In this document: positions 17,301-26,763 of the stretch, piece by piece
Position numbering within the stretch: position 1 is the stretch's first letter
Layout: every line of letters begins with the position of its first letter
Assembly (NCBI GenBank): GCA_015057445.1
Contig: SVEI01000003.1
Coordinates: forward strand, 1 to 64,000
DNA length: 64,000 nucleotides
Source: Lachnospiraceae bacterium
GTDB taxonomy: Bacteria; Bacillota; Clostridia; Lachnospirales; Lachnospiraceae
Reading direction: 5' to 3'
Position numbers and translations under genes: made by a program
Notes under the pieces: generated by a model
What the model saw: the letters and a program-made list of their open reading frames with translations, nothing else
What the model was told of the DNA's origin: nothing
Databases searched by the model: none

Positions 17301-18491
17301 ATGATTAACGAAATGTACAAGGAGATGACAGGCAAGGGTTCTGTTATCAGAGAGTTTTTTACATATGCAAATATGAGAGCCAAGGAAATTGGTGCCGAGA
17401 ATATCTACAACTATTCTCTTGGTAATCCATCTGTTCCTGCCCCACAGGAGTTTACAGATTATATGGTGGAGCTTCTTCAGACAAAGGATCCACTTACACT
17501 TCACGGATACAGCCCATCACTTGGTATTGATTCCACTAGAAAGGCTGTGGCTGAATCTCTCAACAAGAGATACGGTATGAGCTACACTGCTGATGAGATA
17601 TTTATGACTACTGGTGCTGCCGGAGCAGTTGCTCACGCAATTAGATGTGTGGTTAAGGATGGTGATGAGGTTATTACATTTGCACCTTACTTCCCAGAGT
17701 ATGTTCCTTATGTGGAGGGTACAGGAGCAAAGCTTACTATCGTTCCTGCCGATATTGAGACCTTCCAGATAAACTTTGAGCTTTTTGAGAAGGCCTTAAA
17801 TCCAAATGTTCAGGCAGTTCTTGTAAACTCACCTAACAACCCATCTGGTATTGTTTATTCAACTGCTACTATCAAGAAATTAGCTGATATCTTAAGAGCA
17901 AAACAGGAGGAGTACGGACACGATATCTACCTTGTGTCTGATGAGCCATACAGAGAGATAGTATTTGAGGGGGCTGATGCGCCATTTATATCAAGCTTCT
18001 ATGACAACTCACTTTGCTGCTACTCATTCAGTAAGTCACTTTCACTTCCTGGTGAGAGAATTGGTTATGTAGCTGTTAACCCAGCCTGCAAAGACGCAAA
18101 GCTTATAGTAGCTATGTGTGGTCAGATTTCAAGATTTACTGGTCATAACTGTCCACCTTCTATTATTCAGCTTGCAGTGGAAAAGGTGCTTGATAAGACT
18201 AGTGACCTTTCAGTTTACGAGACCAACAAGAATATCTTATACAAAGAGCTTACTAGAATTGGCTACCATATAGTTGAGCCAGGTGGAACCTTCTATATGT
18301 TCCCACGCTCACTTACTCCAGACGCTAATGAGTTCTGCTGGAGAGCAGCTAAGGAGCTTAATCTTATAATCGTTCCTGGAGACAGCTTTAACTGTCCTGG
18401 ACACTTCAGAATCTCCTACTGTGTGAATACTGAGATGGTAGAGAGAAGTATTCCAGCCTTTGAAAAGCTGTATGAGATGTATAAAAACTAA
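17301..18491 (+). CDS. PLP-dependent aminotransferase (class I/II, aspartate aminotransferase-like)
   Basis: A 396-residue fold-type I aminotransferase. Visible features: YSLGNPSVPAP at the N-terminus, TTGAAGAVAHAI (phosphate-binding loop), NSPNNPSGIVY with the PLP-ring Asn, SDEPYREIVF, YSFSKSLSLPGERIGYV with the PLP Lys, and HFRISYCV containing the substrate-binding Arg. It transfers amino groups between amino acids and 2-oxo acids; the exact substrate is not predictable. GGAGG precedes the ATG. A terminator at 18500-18531 shows it is monocistronic. Confidence 0.9.
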   Translation: MINEMYKEMTGKGSVIREFFTYANMRAKEIGAENIYNYSLGNPSVPAPQEFTDYMVELLQTKDPLTLHGYSPSLGIDSTRKAVAESLNKRYGMSYTADEIFMTTGAAGAVAHAIRCVVKDGDEVITFAPYFPEYVPYVEGTGAKLTIVPADIETFQINFELFEKALNPNVQAVLVNSPNNPSGIVYSTATIKKLADILRAKQEEYGHDIYLVSDEPYREIVFEGADAPFISSFYDNSLCCYSFSKSLSLPGERIGYVAVNPACKDAKLIVAMCGQISRFTGHNCPPSIIQLAVEKVLDKTSDLSVYETNKNILYKELTRIGYHIVEPGGTFYMFPRSLTPDANEFCWRAAKELNLIIVPGDSFNCPGHFRISYCVNTEMVERSIPAFEKLYEMYKN

Positions 18492-18499
18492 AGAATACG

Positions 18500-18531
18500 T
18501 AGCCTTTCGCCTGTGGTGAAGGGCTATTTTT
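18500..18531 (+). terminator. Terminator after aminotransferase gene
   Basis: TAGCC-TTC ... GAA-GGGCTA stem around a TGTG loop followed by ATTTTTAT. Confidence 0.75.
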
Positions 18532-18599
18532 ATGTTGTTTTTTAAACCTATTTTATGTATAATAGGAATAGCGTGTAAATTTACTAGGAGGAAGGCAAA

Positions 18600-20132
18600 A
18601 TGTTGAATAATAACAGCGTCGGTAAGAAGCCTACAAAATATACCGGCATCTTGTTGCACCCTACTTCTTTCCCAAGTCCATACGGAATTGGCGAACTTGG
18701 TCAGGGAGCATATAAATTTATTGATTTCCTTGTGAGATCAGGACTTAACACTTGGCAGGTACTGCCTCTCGGACATACTGGATTTGGAGACTCACCATAT
18801 CAGCCATTTTCCGCATTTGCAGGACAGCCACTTATCATCAGTATAGACCACTTAAAGGAGCTTAGACTTATCTACGATAGCGACCTTAAGGATATGCCTG
18901 TATGGAATCCAGAGCAGGTAAGCTACGGCGAGTTAATCGAGTTTAAGACTGCTATCCTTAAGCTGGCTTACGAAAGATTTACAGATGAAAATCTTGATGA
19001 CGGACTTACTACAAACAAAGAGCTTATGGATGCCTTTGAAAGCTTCTGTAAGGATACCTTCTGGCTTGAGGATTATGCACTCTTTATGGCCGGTAAGGAT
19101 TATCACGATGGCATGCCTTGGTATATGTGGGAGGACAATCTCAAGAAACCTACCAAGAAGCAAAAGGAAGCTTGGATTAAGAAGTTAGATAAGGAGATGG
19201 GCTACTACAAATTCCTCCAATTCTTATTTAACTATGAGTGGACAAAGCTTAAAAAATATGCCAACGATAAGGGTGTTAAAATAGTTGGCGATATTCCAAT
19301 ATTTATGGCTTGGGATAGTGTGGATGTTTGGGCTAACCAAAATCTATTCCAGCTTGATTCTAAGGGATATCCAACTGTAGTTGCTGGTGTACCACCAGAT
19401 TATTTCTCAGCTACAGGACAGCTTTGGGGCAACCCACTTTACAATTGGAAAAAGCATACCGAAACAGGCTATGACTGGTGGCTTAAGAGAATAAAGTACC
19501 AGCTTACCTTAAGCGATTTCTTAAGAATTGACCATTTTAGAGGATTTGATAAATATTGGGCAATTCCTTATGGTGAAGAGACTGCTGTTAACGGCAAATG
19601 GGTGGAAGCACCTGGTATTAATTTCTTCACACACCTTGAGGCCACACTTGGTTATCACCTTCCAATCATAGCAGAGGACTTGGGTGAGATTGACGATTCC
19701 GTTATTGAGCTTAGAGACAAATTCGGTCTCCCAGGAATGAAAATCCTTCAATTTGCTTTTGAAAATCCTGAAGAGAATGACTTCCTTCCACACAACTTTG
19801 TAAGAAATTGTGTATGTTATACCGGAACTCATGACAATAACACAACACTTGGATGGTATAAAAATGCTTATGAAGCATCTCGTGACAAGCTTAGAAGATA
19901 CTACTCTACTGATGGACACGATATTTGCTGGATACTAATTAGAGCTTGCTTTGGTTCTGTAGCAAATATGGCTATCGTTCCTATGCAGGATGTTCTTTCC
20001 CTAGATTCATGGGCAAGATTTAATACCCCTGGTGTAGGCGAAGGAAACTGGGCTTGGAGATACAAGGAAAGCGATTTGACAAAAGAACTTGAAGCTAGAC
20101 TATATGAAACCTGTAAGATGTACGGAAGATAG
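18600..20132 (+). CDS. malQ: 4-alpha-glucanotransferase (amylomaltase)
   Basis: A 510-residue GH77 enzyme that disproportionates malto-oligosaccharides in the cytoplasm, feeding glycogen or starch metabolism. The N-terminal GILLHPTSFPSPYGIGELG is a family signature; FLRIDHFRGFDKYW carries the catalytic Asp nucleophile, IIAEDLGEID the acid/base Glu, and YTGTHDNNTT the third carboxylate. AGGAGG precedes the ATG. It is followed 54 bp later by plsC. Length is typical of bacterial MalQ. Confidence 0.95.
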   Translation: MLNNNSVGKKPTKYTGILLHPTSFPSPYGIGELGQGAYKFIDFLVRSGLNTWQVLPLGHTGFGDSPYQPFSAFAGQPLIISIDHLKELRLIYDSDLKDMPVWNPEQVSYGELIEFKTAILKLAYERFTDENLDDGLTTNKELMDAFESFCKDTFWLEDYALFMAGKDYHDGMPWYMWEDNLKKPTKKQKEAWIKKLDKEMGYYKFLQFLFNYEWTKLKKYANDKGVKIVGDIPIFMAWDSVDVWANQNLFQLDSKGYPTVVAGVPPDYFSATGQLWGNPLYNWKKHTETGYDWWLKRIKYQLTLSDFLRIDHFRGFDKYWAIPYGEETAVNGKWVEAPGINFFTHLEATLGYHLPIIAEDLGEIDDSVIELRDKFGLPGMKILQFAFENPEENDFLPHNFVRNCVCYTGTHDNNTTLGWYKNAYEASRDKLRRYYSTDGHDICWILIRACFGSVANMAIVPMQDVLSLDSWARFNTPGVGEGNWAWRYKESDLTKELEARLYETCKMYGR

Positions 20133-20186
20133 TTAACCTAATTTACATAGTATGACTGGTTAATTACTTGGAACAGGAGGAAAATA

Positions 20187-20906
20187 ATGAGAACCATTGC
20201 ATTAGTTACACTTTTAATGATTGGCTTATTTTTCGGTCTCCCATATCATCTATATATGGGGAAGGTCAGAAAAACCAATCCTGATAAGGCATGGGAAATG
20301 GGCAGAAAATATGTATCAGGTTACTTTAAAGCCGGTCTCTTTGTATGTAGAGCCAAGGTCAATGTACTTGGCAAAGAAAATATACCTGACGAAGCTTGTC
20401 TCTTCGTAGGTAATCACAGAAGCTATTTTGACATCCTTATCTCACACGAAGCCATTAAGAGACCAGCTGGTTTTGTGGCTAAAAAGGAGATACTTAAGGT
20501 TGGTCTTTTAGCTCTTTACATGAAGGATATAAGCTGTCTCTTCCTTGATAGAAATGATATCAAGCAGGGACTGGAAACAATGAACAAGGGTGGCGAGCTT
20601 TTAAAGCAAGGCCACAGCATGATACTTTTCCCTGAGGGAACAAGAAGCCAGCAAGACGGTATGCTTCCTTTTAAGGAAGGCGGCTACAAGATGGCTGAAA
20701 AGGCAAAATGTCCTATAGTACCATTTGCCATTACAGGCTCAGACTTGCTTCTTGAATCAAGACCAAAGAAGGGAAGATTCAAAAAAGTAAATGTAACTAT
20801 AGAATTTGCAAAGCCAATTTATCCAACTCAAATGGCACCAAAGGATAGAAAGGCTATGTACGCACAGATTCCTGATATAATTCAGGGAATGAAAGATAAT
20901 CACTAA
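20187..20906 (+). CDS. plsC: 1-acyl-sn-glycerol-3-phosphate acyltransferase
   Basis: A 239-residue membrane-associated acyltransferase converting lysophosphatidate to phosphatidate. The catalytic HX4D is H77 to D82 (NHRSYFD), and FPEGTR at 148-153 is the glycerophosphate-binding motif. An N-terminal hydrophobic stretch (residues 4-20) anchors the protein. AGGAGG precedes the ATG. The following membrane-protein genes may share its transcript. Confidence 0.92.
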   Translation: MRTIALVTLLMIGLFFGLPYHLYMGKVRKTNPDKAWEMGRKYVSGYFKAGLFVCRAKVNVLGKENIPDEACLFVGNHRSYFDILISHEAIKRPAGFVAKKEILKVGLLALYMKDISCLFLDRNDIKQGLETMNKGGELLKQGHSMILFPEGTRSQQDGMLPFKEGGYKMAEKAKCPIVPFAITGSDLLLESRPKKGRFKKVNVTIEFAKPIYPTQMAPKDRKAMYAQIPDIIQGMKDNH

Positions 20907-20924
20907 AAAACGGAGGTAACACAC

Positions 20925-21515
20925 ATGAAGTGGTGGATGGTTATGTTAATTATTATGGTTGTTGCCCTTGTAATACTCTTTGTACTTTACAAGATTGGTA
21001 ATAAGCTTCAGGCAAGACAGATGGCTCAGAAAGAGCAGCTTGCAGAGGCAGCACAACCTATGACAATGTTGGTTATAGACAAGAAGTATCTTCCTATGAA
21101 GGATGCAGGACTTCCTAAGATGGTTTTAGAACAAACACCTAAGAGATATCAGAAGCAAAAGCTTCCTATCGTTAAGGCTAAGGTTGGTCCACAGATTATG
21201 AACTTTATCTGTGACGACGCTATATACGATGATGTTAACAAGGGTGAAGTTAAAGCTATGGTTAGCGGTATCTACATATTAAGTGTTAAGAGTATGAGAA
21301 AGAAGAATGCCGCTGCTGCTACTGAAGATGACAAGAAAACAAAGAAGGGCTTCGCAGCCAAGATGCGTGCAAAGCAGGCAGCATACCAGAAGCAACTTAA
21401 TGACGATATAATGGCAAAGGCTCAGAACAAGGCTAAGAATCCAGAGAAGTCTAAAGCTGAGATTAAGAAAGAAAAAGATCGTGAGAAGATGATTTCTAAA
21501 AATGCAGTTAAGTAA
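20925..21515 (+). CDS. Single-pass membrane protein of unknown function
   Basis: A 196-residue protein. One N-terminal transmembrane helix (residues 3-21) is followed by a conserved soluble domain (residues 40-125, with LVIDKKYLPMKDAGLPKMV) and a very basic Lys/Ala-rich tail (125-196: KKTKKGFAAKMRAKQ...). The charge pattern suggests a cytoplasmic domain contacting nucleic acid or acidic lipid, but there is no recognised family. CGGAGG precedes the ATG. The last 14 bp overlap the next gene. Confidence 0.7.
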   Translation: MKWWMVMLIIMVVALVILFVLYKIGNKLQARQMAQKEQLAEAAQPMTMLVIDKKYLPMKDAGLPKMVLEQTPKRYQKQKLPIVKAKVGPQIMNFICDDAIYDDVNKGEVKAMVSGIYILSVKSMRKKNAAAATEDDKKTKKGFAAKMRAKQAAYQKQLNDDIMAKAQNKAKNPEKSKAEIKKEKDREKMISKNAVK

Positions 21516-22398
21516 ATTATTTAATACAACCAATCCTAATATGAAGTATATCTGGTTTATGTTTCTACCTATCCTTGTGGTGGTGGCTATCCAGTACGCT
21601 GTAATTATCGGAGATGTAATATTTTTGTTCGCCAAAAATATATTATCCAGTCAAGAAGTAGATAAGGATGCTACTATTGAATTCATAATGAATAGTGACT
21701 TCAAGCAACCTATGAATCAAGCCTACATGACCTTGTTTCAATATCTAATATATATTCTTGTATTTGGAATATGGTACTACAAAGCATTTTGTAAAGATGC
21801 AAATATATTTGGCAGCAGTGATTTTAATTCTTTTGCAAATTACGTAAAAGACAAACTACTAACTATAAAATCCATTTTTATAATAATTGCAGGCTATATG
21901 GCTCAGCTTTTTGTAGATGGAATTCTAACATTGGCTCAGCCACATTTTCAAAGTTCCTTTGATAATTACGGCAAGATGGTGGACTCCATAACAGGAGCCA
22001 AATCGTCCTTTGTAATGATTTTTGCAGTTATTTTAGTAGCGCCTATTGGTGAGGAACTTTTATTCCGTGGTTTAATTCAAAGCTACGGACTTAAGAACTT
22101 CGCACCAGTGCTGGCCATAGGATTACAAGGATTAATATTCGGTTTGTATCACGGCAATGTAATTCAGGGCATATACGCCTTCTTTATGGGAGTAGTGCTT
22201 GGAATTGTGACGTACAAGCTTGGATCTATTATTCCAGCTATACTACTTCACGTAAGTATTAATGCCAGCTTGCTACTTGTGCCGGAGATTCTTTACATCG
22301 GAACAGGAAGAACCATTGCTACAACTATTGTGACAGGAGCTATATTTGTGGTAATGATATGGTTGGTTGTGAGGAAGACAAATAAAGATATGGAATAG
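21502..22398 (+). CDS. CPBP-family intramembrane metalloprotease
   Basis: A 298-residue polytopic membrane protein of the CAAX protease/bacteriocin-processing (Abi) family. The motifs are E184-E185-x3-R189 (EELLFR), H217 in FGLYHGN, and H250 with N254 in the last conserved helix. Members act as intramembrane proteases or confer bacteriocin self-immunity. The start overlaps the previous gene by 14 bp and has no obvious strong ribosome site, suggesting translational coupling. A terminator follows. Confidence 0.88.
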   Translation: MQLSKLFNTTNPNMKYIWFMFLPILVVVAIQYAVIIGDVIFLFAKNILSSQEVDKDATIEFIMNSDFKQPMNQAYMTLFQYLIYILVFGIWYYKAFCKDANIFGSSDFNSFANYVKDKLLTIKSIFIIIAGYMAQLFVDGILTLAQPHFQSSFDNYGKMVDSITGAKSSFVMIFAVILVAPIGEELLFRGLIQSYGLKNFAPVLAIGLQGLIFGLYHGNVIQGIYAFFMGVVLGIVTYKLGSIIPAILLHVSINASLLLVPEILYIGTGRTIATTIVTGAIFVVMIWLVVRKTNKDME

Positions 22399-22400
22399 AA

Positions 22401-22430
22401 AAAGTCGGTTCAAAATGAACCGACTTTCTC
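22401..22430. terminator. Terminator after CPBP gene
   Basis: AAAGTCGGTTCA / TGAACCGACTTT arms with a 3-nt loop; TTTCTCT follows. It ends the plus-strand malQ-plsC-CPBP group. Confidence 0.85.
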
Positions 22431-22509
22431 TACCTCTAATACTGTATCACTCTCTAAAATCCAATATTCTCAATTGGGTCTTATATAAATTATATATTCT
22501 ATCCAAATA

Positions 22510-24033
22510 TTATTTATATACTATCTCCCAACCATAATCAGCTTCTTCATATTGCCTTTCTAAATCATTTATACTATAATACAATCCGAATTCATAAGAA
22601 ATTTCCTCATCATAATGTATTTTAATTAGTAGATTCTTATCGCAAACAAAATGCTGAGAGTAACCAAGTCTATCATATTCGTCCCATTGCGCCTTTGCAT
22701 CTTCCTCAGTATCAAATACGTAAAATTCATATATTGTCTCTAAGTAGCCATTATCACCAAACAAATAATAAACAATCATTGGTGTACTAATCCCATTCTC
22801 CCATGGAATTTCTGGTCCACAGCTACATGCCTCATTACCTTTTATAACTAATTTATCCACCTCATACCACTCTGGAAATACTATATTGCCTGTTGAAAGA
22901 TTATCAGAAACATTTGTATCAGAATTATTATTGTTTTCATTTGTAACATCATTCTCGACATCTACTTCTTCAAAAACAGGATAGCTATCTAGCTTAACCA
23001 AGTCATATCCTTTACTGAGATAAGCTCCCGCGTATTTTAAAGATGAATCCTCTATATTGTCAAGATTAAAATAACAAACCATTTCTTCTACAGTATTATC
23101 ATATGTTATTCCTGACACCTCATCATAATAAGAACTCGCGCCTACGCTCAATGGAAAACTAATCTCATTTGTTAGCAATGTTTCTTCTTCAGTTATATAT
23201 GAAGTACCTGAATTATACTCGTGCATCAAATAGAAATCAATTGTACGAGTAGAACTTTCAGTGGTTCTTTCAATATTCCAATCAATAGAATCTACTTTCC
23301 CAGAGTTCACAACTATATAATAATCCTTTCCACTTAAACCCGACGCCATCCAAACACCTGATAATGCTTCATAATTAACCGACAAGTATCTCTCATACTC
23401 ATTTAATCTTAAACTACATGAAAATTCTCGATTAAACAAATCTCCATTGGTAGAGTAAATATACCCTTCTACTCCATAAACTCCTGTTTCGGTATAATAA
23501 GTTGTGTCTTTCTTATAATTGTACTTATAACATATACTATTATTATCATAAGTTGTTTCGTCAGAATCAAAGGTCATATAAGCATTTACATACTCTGAAA
23601 TCCTATTTTCAGGAACCTCATTAATTACAATCTCTTCATCTGAATACATGTATGAGGATTCTATCTCCCACCCTGCTTTGTCATAATATGCACAATTCAA
23701 TACGTAATACGATGTCACATCAATATATTGACCTTCTAGTTCGATTTTACAAAAAGCATCATAATGTCCTCCTGAATTCAATTGTCCCTTTACAACTTCA
23801 AAATTTTTTAACTCAAATATATATGACTGACCATCTATTTTGTACTCTAATGCTTGTTTTTCAATTTCTTTTTTCAATTTTCTTTCTGAAGGTCTATCTT
23901 TTGATTCCTCATTACTACAACCACATAAAAAAAGAAGACAAAACACTATCACTATAGTATTTAATATCCTACCCTTAGAATGAAATTTCAACACATTCTT
24001 ATTCTTCGCTTCGCTCTTACAATTAATATACAT
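22510..24033 (-). CDS. Secreted lipoprotein of unknown function
   Basis: About 507 residues. The start at 24033 is chosen because AAGGAG lies 9 nt upstream; a longer reading frame exists but has no ribosome site. A signal peptide (positively charged stretch, then TIVIVFCLLFL) ends in the lipobox LCGC, so the mature protein should be lipid-anchored on the outside. The rest is rich in Tyr, Asp, Glu and Ser without a known domain; the C-terminal 100 residues contain FYVFDTEEDAKAQWDEYDR. A divergent XRE regulator gene lies 140 bp away and may control it. Base composition is more AT-rich than the neighbours. Confidence 0.75.
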   Translation of the reverse strand: MYINCKSEAKNKNVLKFHSKGRILNTIVIVFCLLFLCGCSNEESKDRPSERKLKKEIEKQALEYKIDGQSYIFELKNFEVVKGQLNSGGHYDAFCKIELEGQYIDVTSYYVLNCAYYDKAGWEIESSYMYSDEEIVINEVPENRISEYVNAYMTFDSDETTYDNNSICYKYNYKKDTTYYTETGVYGVEGYIYSTNGDLFNREFSCSLRLNEYERYLSVNYEALSGVWMASGLSGKDYYIVVNSGKVDSIDWNIERTTESSTRTIDFYLMHEYNSGTSYITEEETLLTNEISFPLSVGASSYYDEVSGITYDNTVEEMVCYFNLDNIEDSSLKYAGAYLSKGYDLVKLDSYPVFEEVDVENDVTNENNNNSDTNVSDNLSTGNIVFPEWYEVDKLVIKGNEACSCGPEIPWENGISTPMIVYYLFGDNGYLETIYEFYVFDTEEDAKAQWDEYDRLGYSQHFVCDKNLLIKIHYDEEISYEFGLYYSINDLERQYEEADYGWEIVYK

Positions 24034-24173
24034 ACTTACCATCTCCTTCGTAATAACTTTAACTATATAGACATAAAATAGCCTATATAGTTTATTTGAT
24101 TGTATCATTATCGCCTATACAATTCAAGTATAAACAACTTTTCTGTATTAGTTAGGCAAGATGGAGGTGACAT

Positions 24174-24506
24174 ATGAATTACTACGAAATTGGTCAAAGA
24201 ATCAGACATTTAAGAAAAGCAAATAACCTATCCCAGGAACAATTAGCAGAAAAAGTAGGGATATCTGTAACACACTTAAGTCATATAGAAACAGGCAATA
24301 CAAAACTAAGCCTCTCTGTATTTGTATCTATAGCTAAAGCTTTATCCGTTCAAACAGATGAATTATTATATGATTTACCAGATATAAACAACTCAACATT
24401 AAAGCAGGAATTCCTATCTTATTTGGACTCTTGTTCCACTCAAGAACTACACATTATCATGGACTCAATAAAGGTAATTTTAACATCTTTAAGAAAATAT
24501 ATATAA
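24174..24506 (+). CDS. XRE-family transcriptional regulator
   Basis: A 110-residue protein. Residues 5-60 form a Cro/CI-type helix-turn-helix (IGQRIRHLRKANNLSQEQLAEKVGISVTHLSHIE split over two helices), followed by a helical C-terminus. GGAGGTGACAT precedes the ATG. It is divergent from the lipoprotein gene, and the shared intergenic region has two GCCTATA copies 31 bp apart that could be operators. Single-domain regulators like this often control the gene next door. Confidence 0.85.
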   Translation: MNYYEIGQRIRHLRKANNLSQEQLAEKVGISVTHLSHIETGNTKLSLSVFVSIAKALSVQTDELLYDLPDINNSTLKQEFLSYLDSCSTQELHIIMDSIKVILTSLRKYI

Positions 24507-24546
24507 ATATCGACTTTTTTGATGCACTATAATAATATTGCTCTCA

Positions 24547-24605
24547 AGAAACGAGATTTCTAATAAGTAAGGTAATCAACCAAAACTCTTTCTCGTTTCT
24601 TTTTT
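24547..24605 (+). terminator. Long-loop hairpin after XRE gene
   Basis: AAGAAACGAGA (24547-24557) pairs with TCTCGTTTCTT (24592-24602), followed by TTTT. The 34-nt loop makes it an imperfect terminator candidate. Confidence 0.4.
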
Positions 24606-24640
24606 ATGTTCATATATCCACTCAACTTTCCGCTCCTTAT

Positions 24641-24688
24641 AAAAAAATCCTCCTATCATATAGCCACTAGTGGCTCATGATAAGAGGA
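24641..24688 (-). terminator. Terminator of the methyltransferase/DUF1934 group
   Basis: Interrupted stem between 24648-24667 and 24669-24688 (AGCCACTAGTGGCT core), followed on the minus strand by ATTTTTTTATAAG. Confidence 0.85.
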
Positions 24689-24718
24689 ATCATTTATCAA
24701 TATTATTTACATTACAAG

Positions 24719-25339
24719 CTATCCCAAATCATCCCCAACAGTATACACATAGGCCTTTTCATCAGGATCAAGTCTATAATCTGGTAGCTTTACTATATGC
24801 TCTAACTTAAAAGGAAAATTCCTTATGGCACTCATCATATCATAAGTACAATAATAAAATACTATAGTCACCTTTCTAGGGTGTGCTTCCACTGACTTTA
24901 GTATCTTCCCAAGCACATCCTCAAGTATTCCTTTGGCAAATGGATTAAAGAAGTAAAAACAACTATCCTCTGGAGCTATAGCATATTCCTCTGCCTTCAT
25001 ATTAAGCAGAGTAAATTTATCTCTTTGACCACCAAATCTAACATGATAAAACTCTGTGTTATCTAAAAGCTTGTCAAAGATTTTCTTATCATACTCTATA
25101 CCCTTCACCTTGCAGAAAAATCTCTGGTTACAGTAAAACAGTACTCTTCCCATACCACATCCAAAATCAACCAATGTGTCTTCCGCACTAAGTGGTATCA
25201 GGTCAAATATTTGCTCTAGCCCCTCATACTCTGATGCCTCGTAGAGGGAGTATTTTAGCTTCTTGGTATTTCCTAATATTATAGTTTCCTCATTGGTTTT
25301 TATTCCTAGAAACTTTTCGTACTGTGTTTCCTTGTCCAT
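24719..25339 (-). CDS. Class I SAM-dependent methyltransferase
   Basis: A 206-residue protein with the SAM-binding motif LVDFGCGMGRVLFYC near residue 57 and an acidic loop GIEYDKKIFD. CFYFFNPFAKGILEDVL (near 125) corresponds to the motif IV region, with NPF resembling the NPP/Y motif of some N-methyltransferases. The substrate is unknown. It lies downstream of DUF1934 and murI on the same strand with a 15-bp gap, so it may belong to the same transcript. Confidence 0.8.
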   Translation of the reverse strand: MDKETQYEKFLGIKTNEETIILGNTKKLKYSLYEASEYEGLEQIFDLIPLSAEDTLVDFGCGMGRVLFYCNQRFFCKVKGIEYDKKIFDKLLDNTEFYHVRFGGQRDKFTLLNMKAEEYAIAPEDSCFYFFNPFAKGILEDVLGKILKSVEAHPRKVTIVFYYCTYDMMSAIRNFPFKLEHIVKLPDYRLDPDEKAYVYTVGDDLG

Positions 25340-25354
25340 AGCTTCCTATCCTTT

Positions 25355-25801
25355 TTACATACTAGCCACATTTTCAGCATTACTAATGCATATTTTAATA
25401 CTCATCTTCATAGGCTCATCATCACCCACCTGAAGAGTGTATGTGGTTGCCACATTAATGGCAAATCCCTTTTCCTCGTCCTCTAAGTCACCCTCTAGTT
25501 CATAGCTATAAGAGAGTGTTGTAAGTGTAACTGGAAATGCTCCGTAAGGAGTAATATAACTGGTATTGTGAACCATATTCTTTCCATACATAAAGTCTGT
25601 GTTCAGCTCTCCCTTTCTAATAATTCTAAGCTCCTCAGGAGACACAAAAAGTGTTGAGCGGGTCTTATGACCTTCACCAGACAAATCCTCCACATACACA
25701 AGTCTAAAATCAAACTCTCTAATGTCCATAATGGCAAAATTCTTAGTCTTAATTACTTCATCACTTATATCCTTACTTTCGATTTCTAGATTTACCTTCA
25801 C
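25355..25801 (-). CDS. DUF1934 (YwiB-like) beta-barrel protein
   Basis: A 148-residue protein of the DUF1934 family, related in fold to calycins. It begins with GTG (AAGGGG seven nt upstream). Markers are MKVNLEIESKD at the start, a GKNMVHNTSYITPYGAFPVTLTT central block and a TYTLQVGDDEPMKMSIKI end. B. subtilis ywiB is often next to argS; here it lies beside murI. The cellular role is unknown. Confidence 0.8.
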   Translation of the reverse strand: MKVNLEIESKDISDEVIKTKNFAIMDIREFDFRLVYVEDLSGEGHKTRSTLFVSPEELRIIRKGELNTDFMYGKNMVHNTSYITPYGAFPVTLTTLSYSYELEGDLEDEEKGFAINVATTYTLQVGDDEPMKMSIKICISNAENVASM

Positions 25802-25841
25802 TCTAACACCCCTTTACAGCAAAAAATGCTCTCTTATTCAC

Positions 25842-25871
25842 AAAATCCCCAGAGTGTCATCTAGGGATTTT
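25842..25871 (-). terminator. Weak terminator-like hairpin after murI
   Basis: AAAATCCC / GGGATTTT 8-bp arms with a 14-nt loop; only T4 follows on the minus strand, so read-through into the DUF1934 gene is likely. Confidence 0.4.
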
Positions 25872-25883
25872 CAAATCTTATAT

Positions 25884-26687
25884 CTAATAGCTTTCTATGT
25901 CTACTACTTTAACCTGGTCTACATTTATAGGTAACACATCATTTGCAAATGCTTTGAAGTTATCCACTCCATCACTTACATAAAATTCATATGCCACCTT
26001 GTCATTCCTTACATTAAGCATATTCTTGCCAGCTAATATTTCCTTAAGTCCCTTAGCTGTCTCGTAAGCTGGATTGACAAGAGTAACATCATGACCCATA
26101 TATCTCTTAATAGGGTTCATAAGAAGTGGGTAATGTGTACAGCCAAGAACAAGTGCATCTACGTTGTATGGCTTAAGCTCTGACAAATATCTCTCCACCA
26201 TATCGTCTGTGATTCTGTCCTCTAATAATCCCTCCTCCACTAGTGGTACAAAGAGGGGACAAGCCTTTCCTACAACTGTTATATCCGGATCTAGACATCT
26301 TATATACTCTGTGTAAATTCCAGACTTTATAGTTCCTTCTGTTCCTATAATACCCACACTCTTGGTCTTGGTCATATCTGCTGCCATCTTTGCGCCTGGT
26401 CTAACCACACCAATTACCGGAATATCAATCTCTGCTCTCATCTCTTCTAAGGCAAGGGCACTGGCTGTATTACATGCAAATACGATTGCCTTGACATTCT
26501 TAGTTCTAAGAAATCTTACTATCTGCTTTGAATACTTAAGTACTGTCTGCTTTGACTTGCTTCCATATGGCACTCTGGCAGTGTCTCCAAAATATATTAC
26601 ATTTTCATTAGGAAGCTGACGCATAATCTCTCTTACAACTGTAAGTCCGCCAACTCCTGAGTCAAATACTCCAATTGCCTGTTCCAT
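25884..26687 (-). CDS. murI: Glutamate racemase
   Basis: A 267-residue racemase making D-glutamate for peptidoglycan. Signatures: GVFDSGVGGLTVV (N-terminus), FACNTASALAL with the first catalytic Cys and ALVLGCTHYPLL with the second. AGGAG precedes the ATG. It is next to ddl, on the same strand, 76 bp apart, giving a small cell-wall precursor group. Confidence 0.95.
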   Translation of the reverse strand: MEQAIGVFDSGVGGLTVVREIMRQLPNENVIYFGDTARVPYGSKSKQTVLKYSKQIVRFLRTKNVKAIVFACNTASALALEEMRAEIDIPVIGVVRPGAKMAADMTKTKSVGIIGTEGTIKSGIYTEYIRCLDPDITVVGKACPLFVPLVEEGLLEDRITDDMVERYLSELKPYNVDALVLGCTHYPLLMNPIKRYMGHDVTLVNPAYETAKGLKEILAGKNMLNVRNDKVAYEFYVSDGVDNFKAFANDVLPINVDQVKVVDIESY

Positions 26688-26763
26688 ATCTATCTCCTAA
26701 TTATAAGCTAATCTCGTAGCTTACTATTCTTTACTTAATTACACCTATCAAACTTGACTATAT

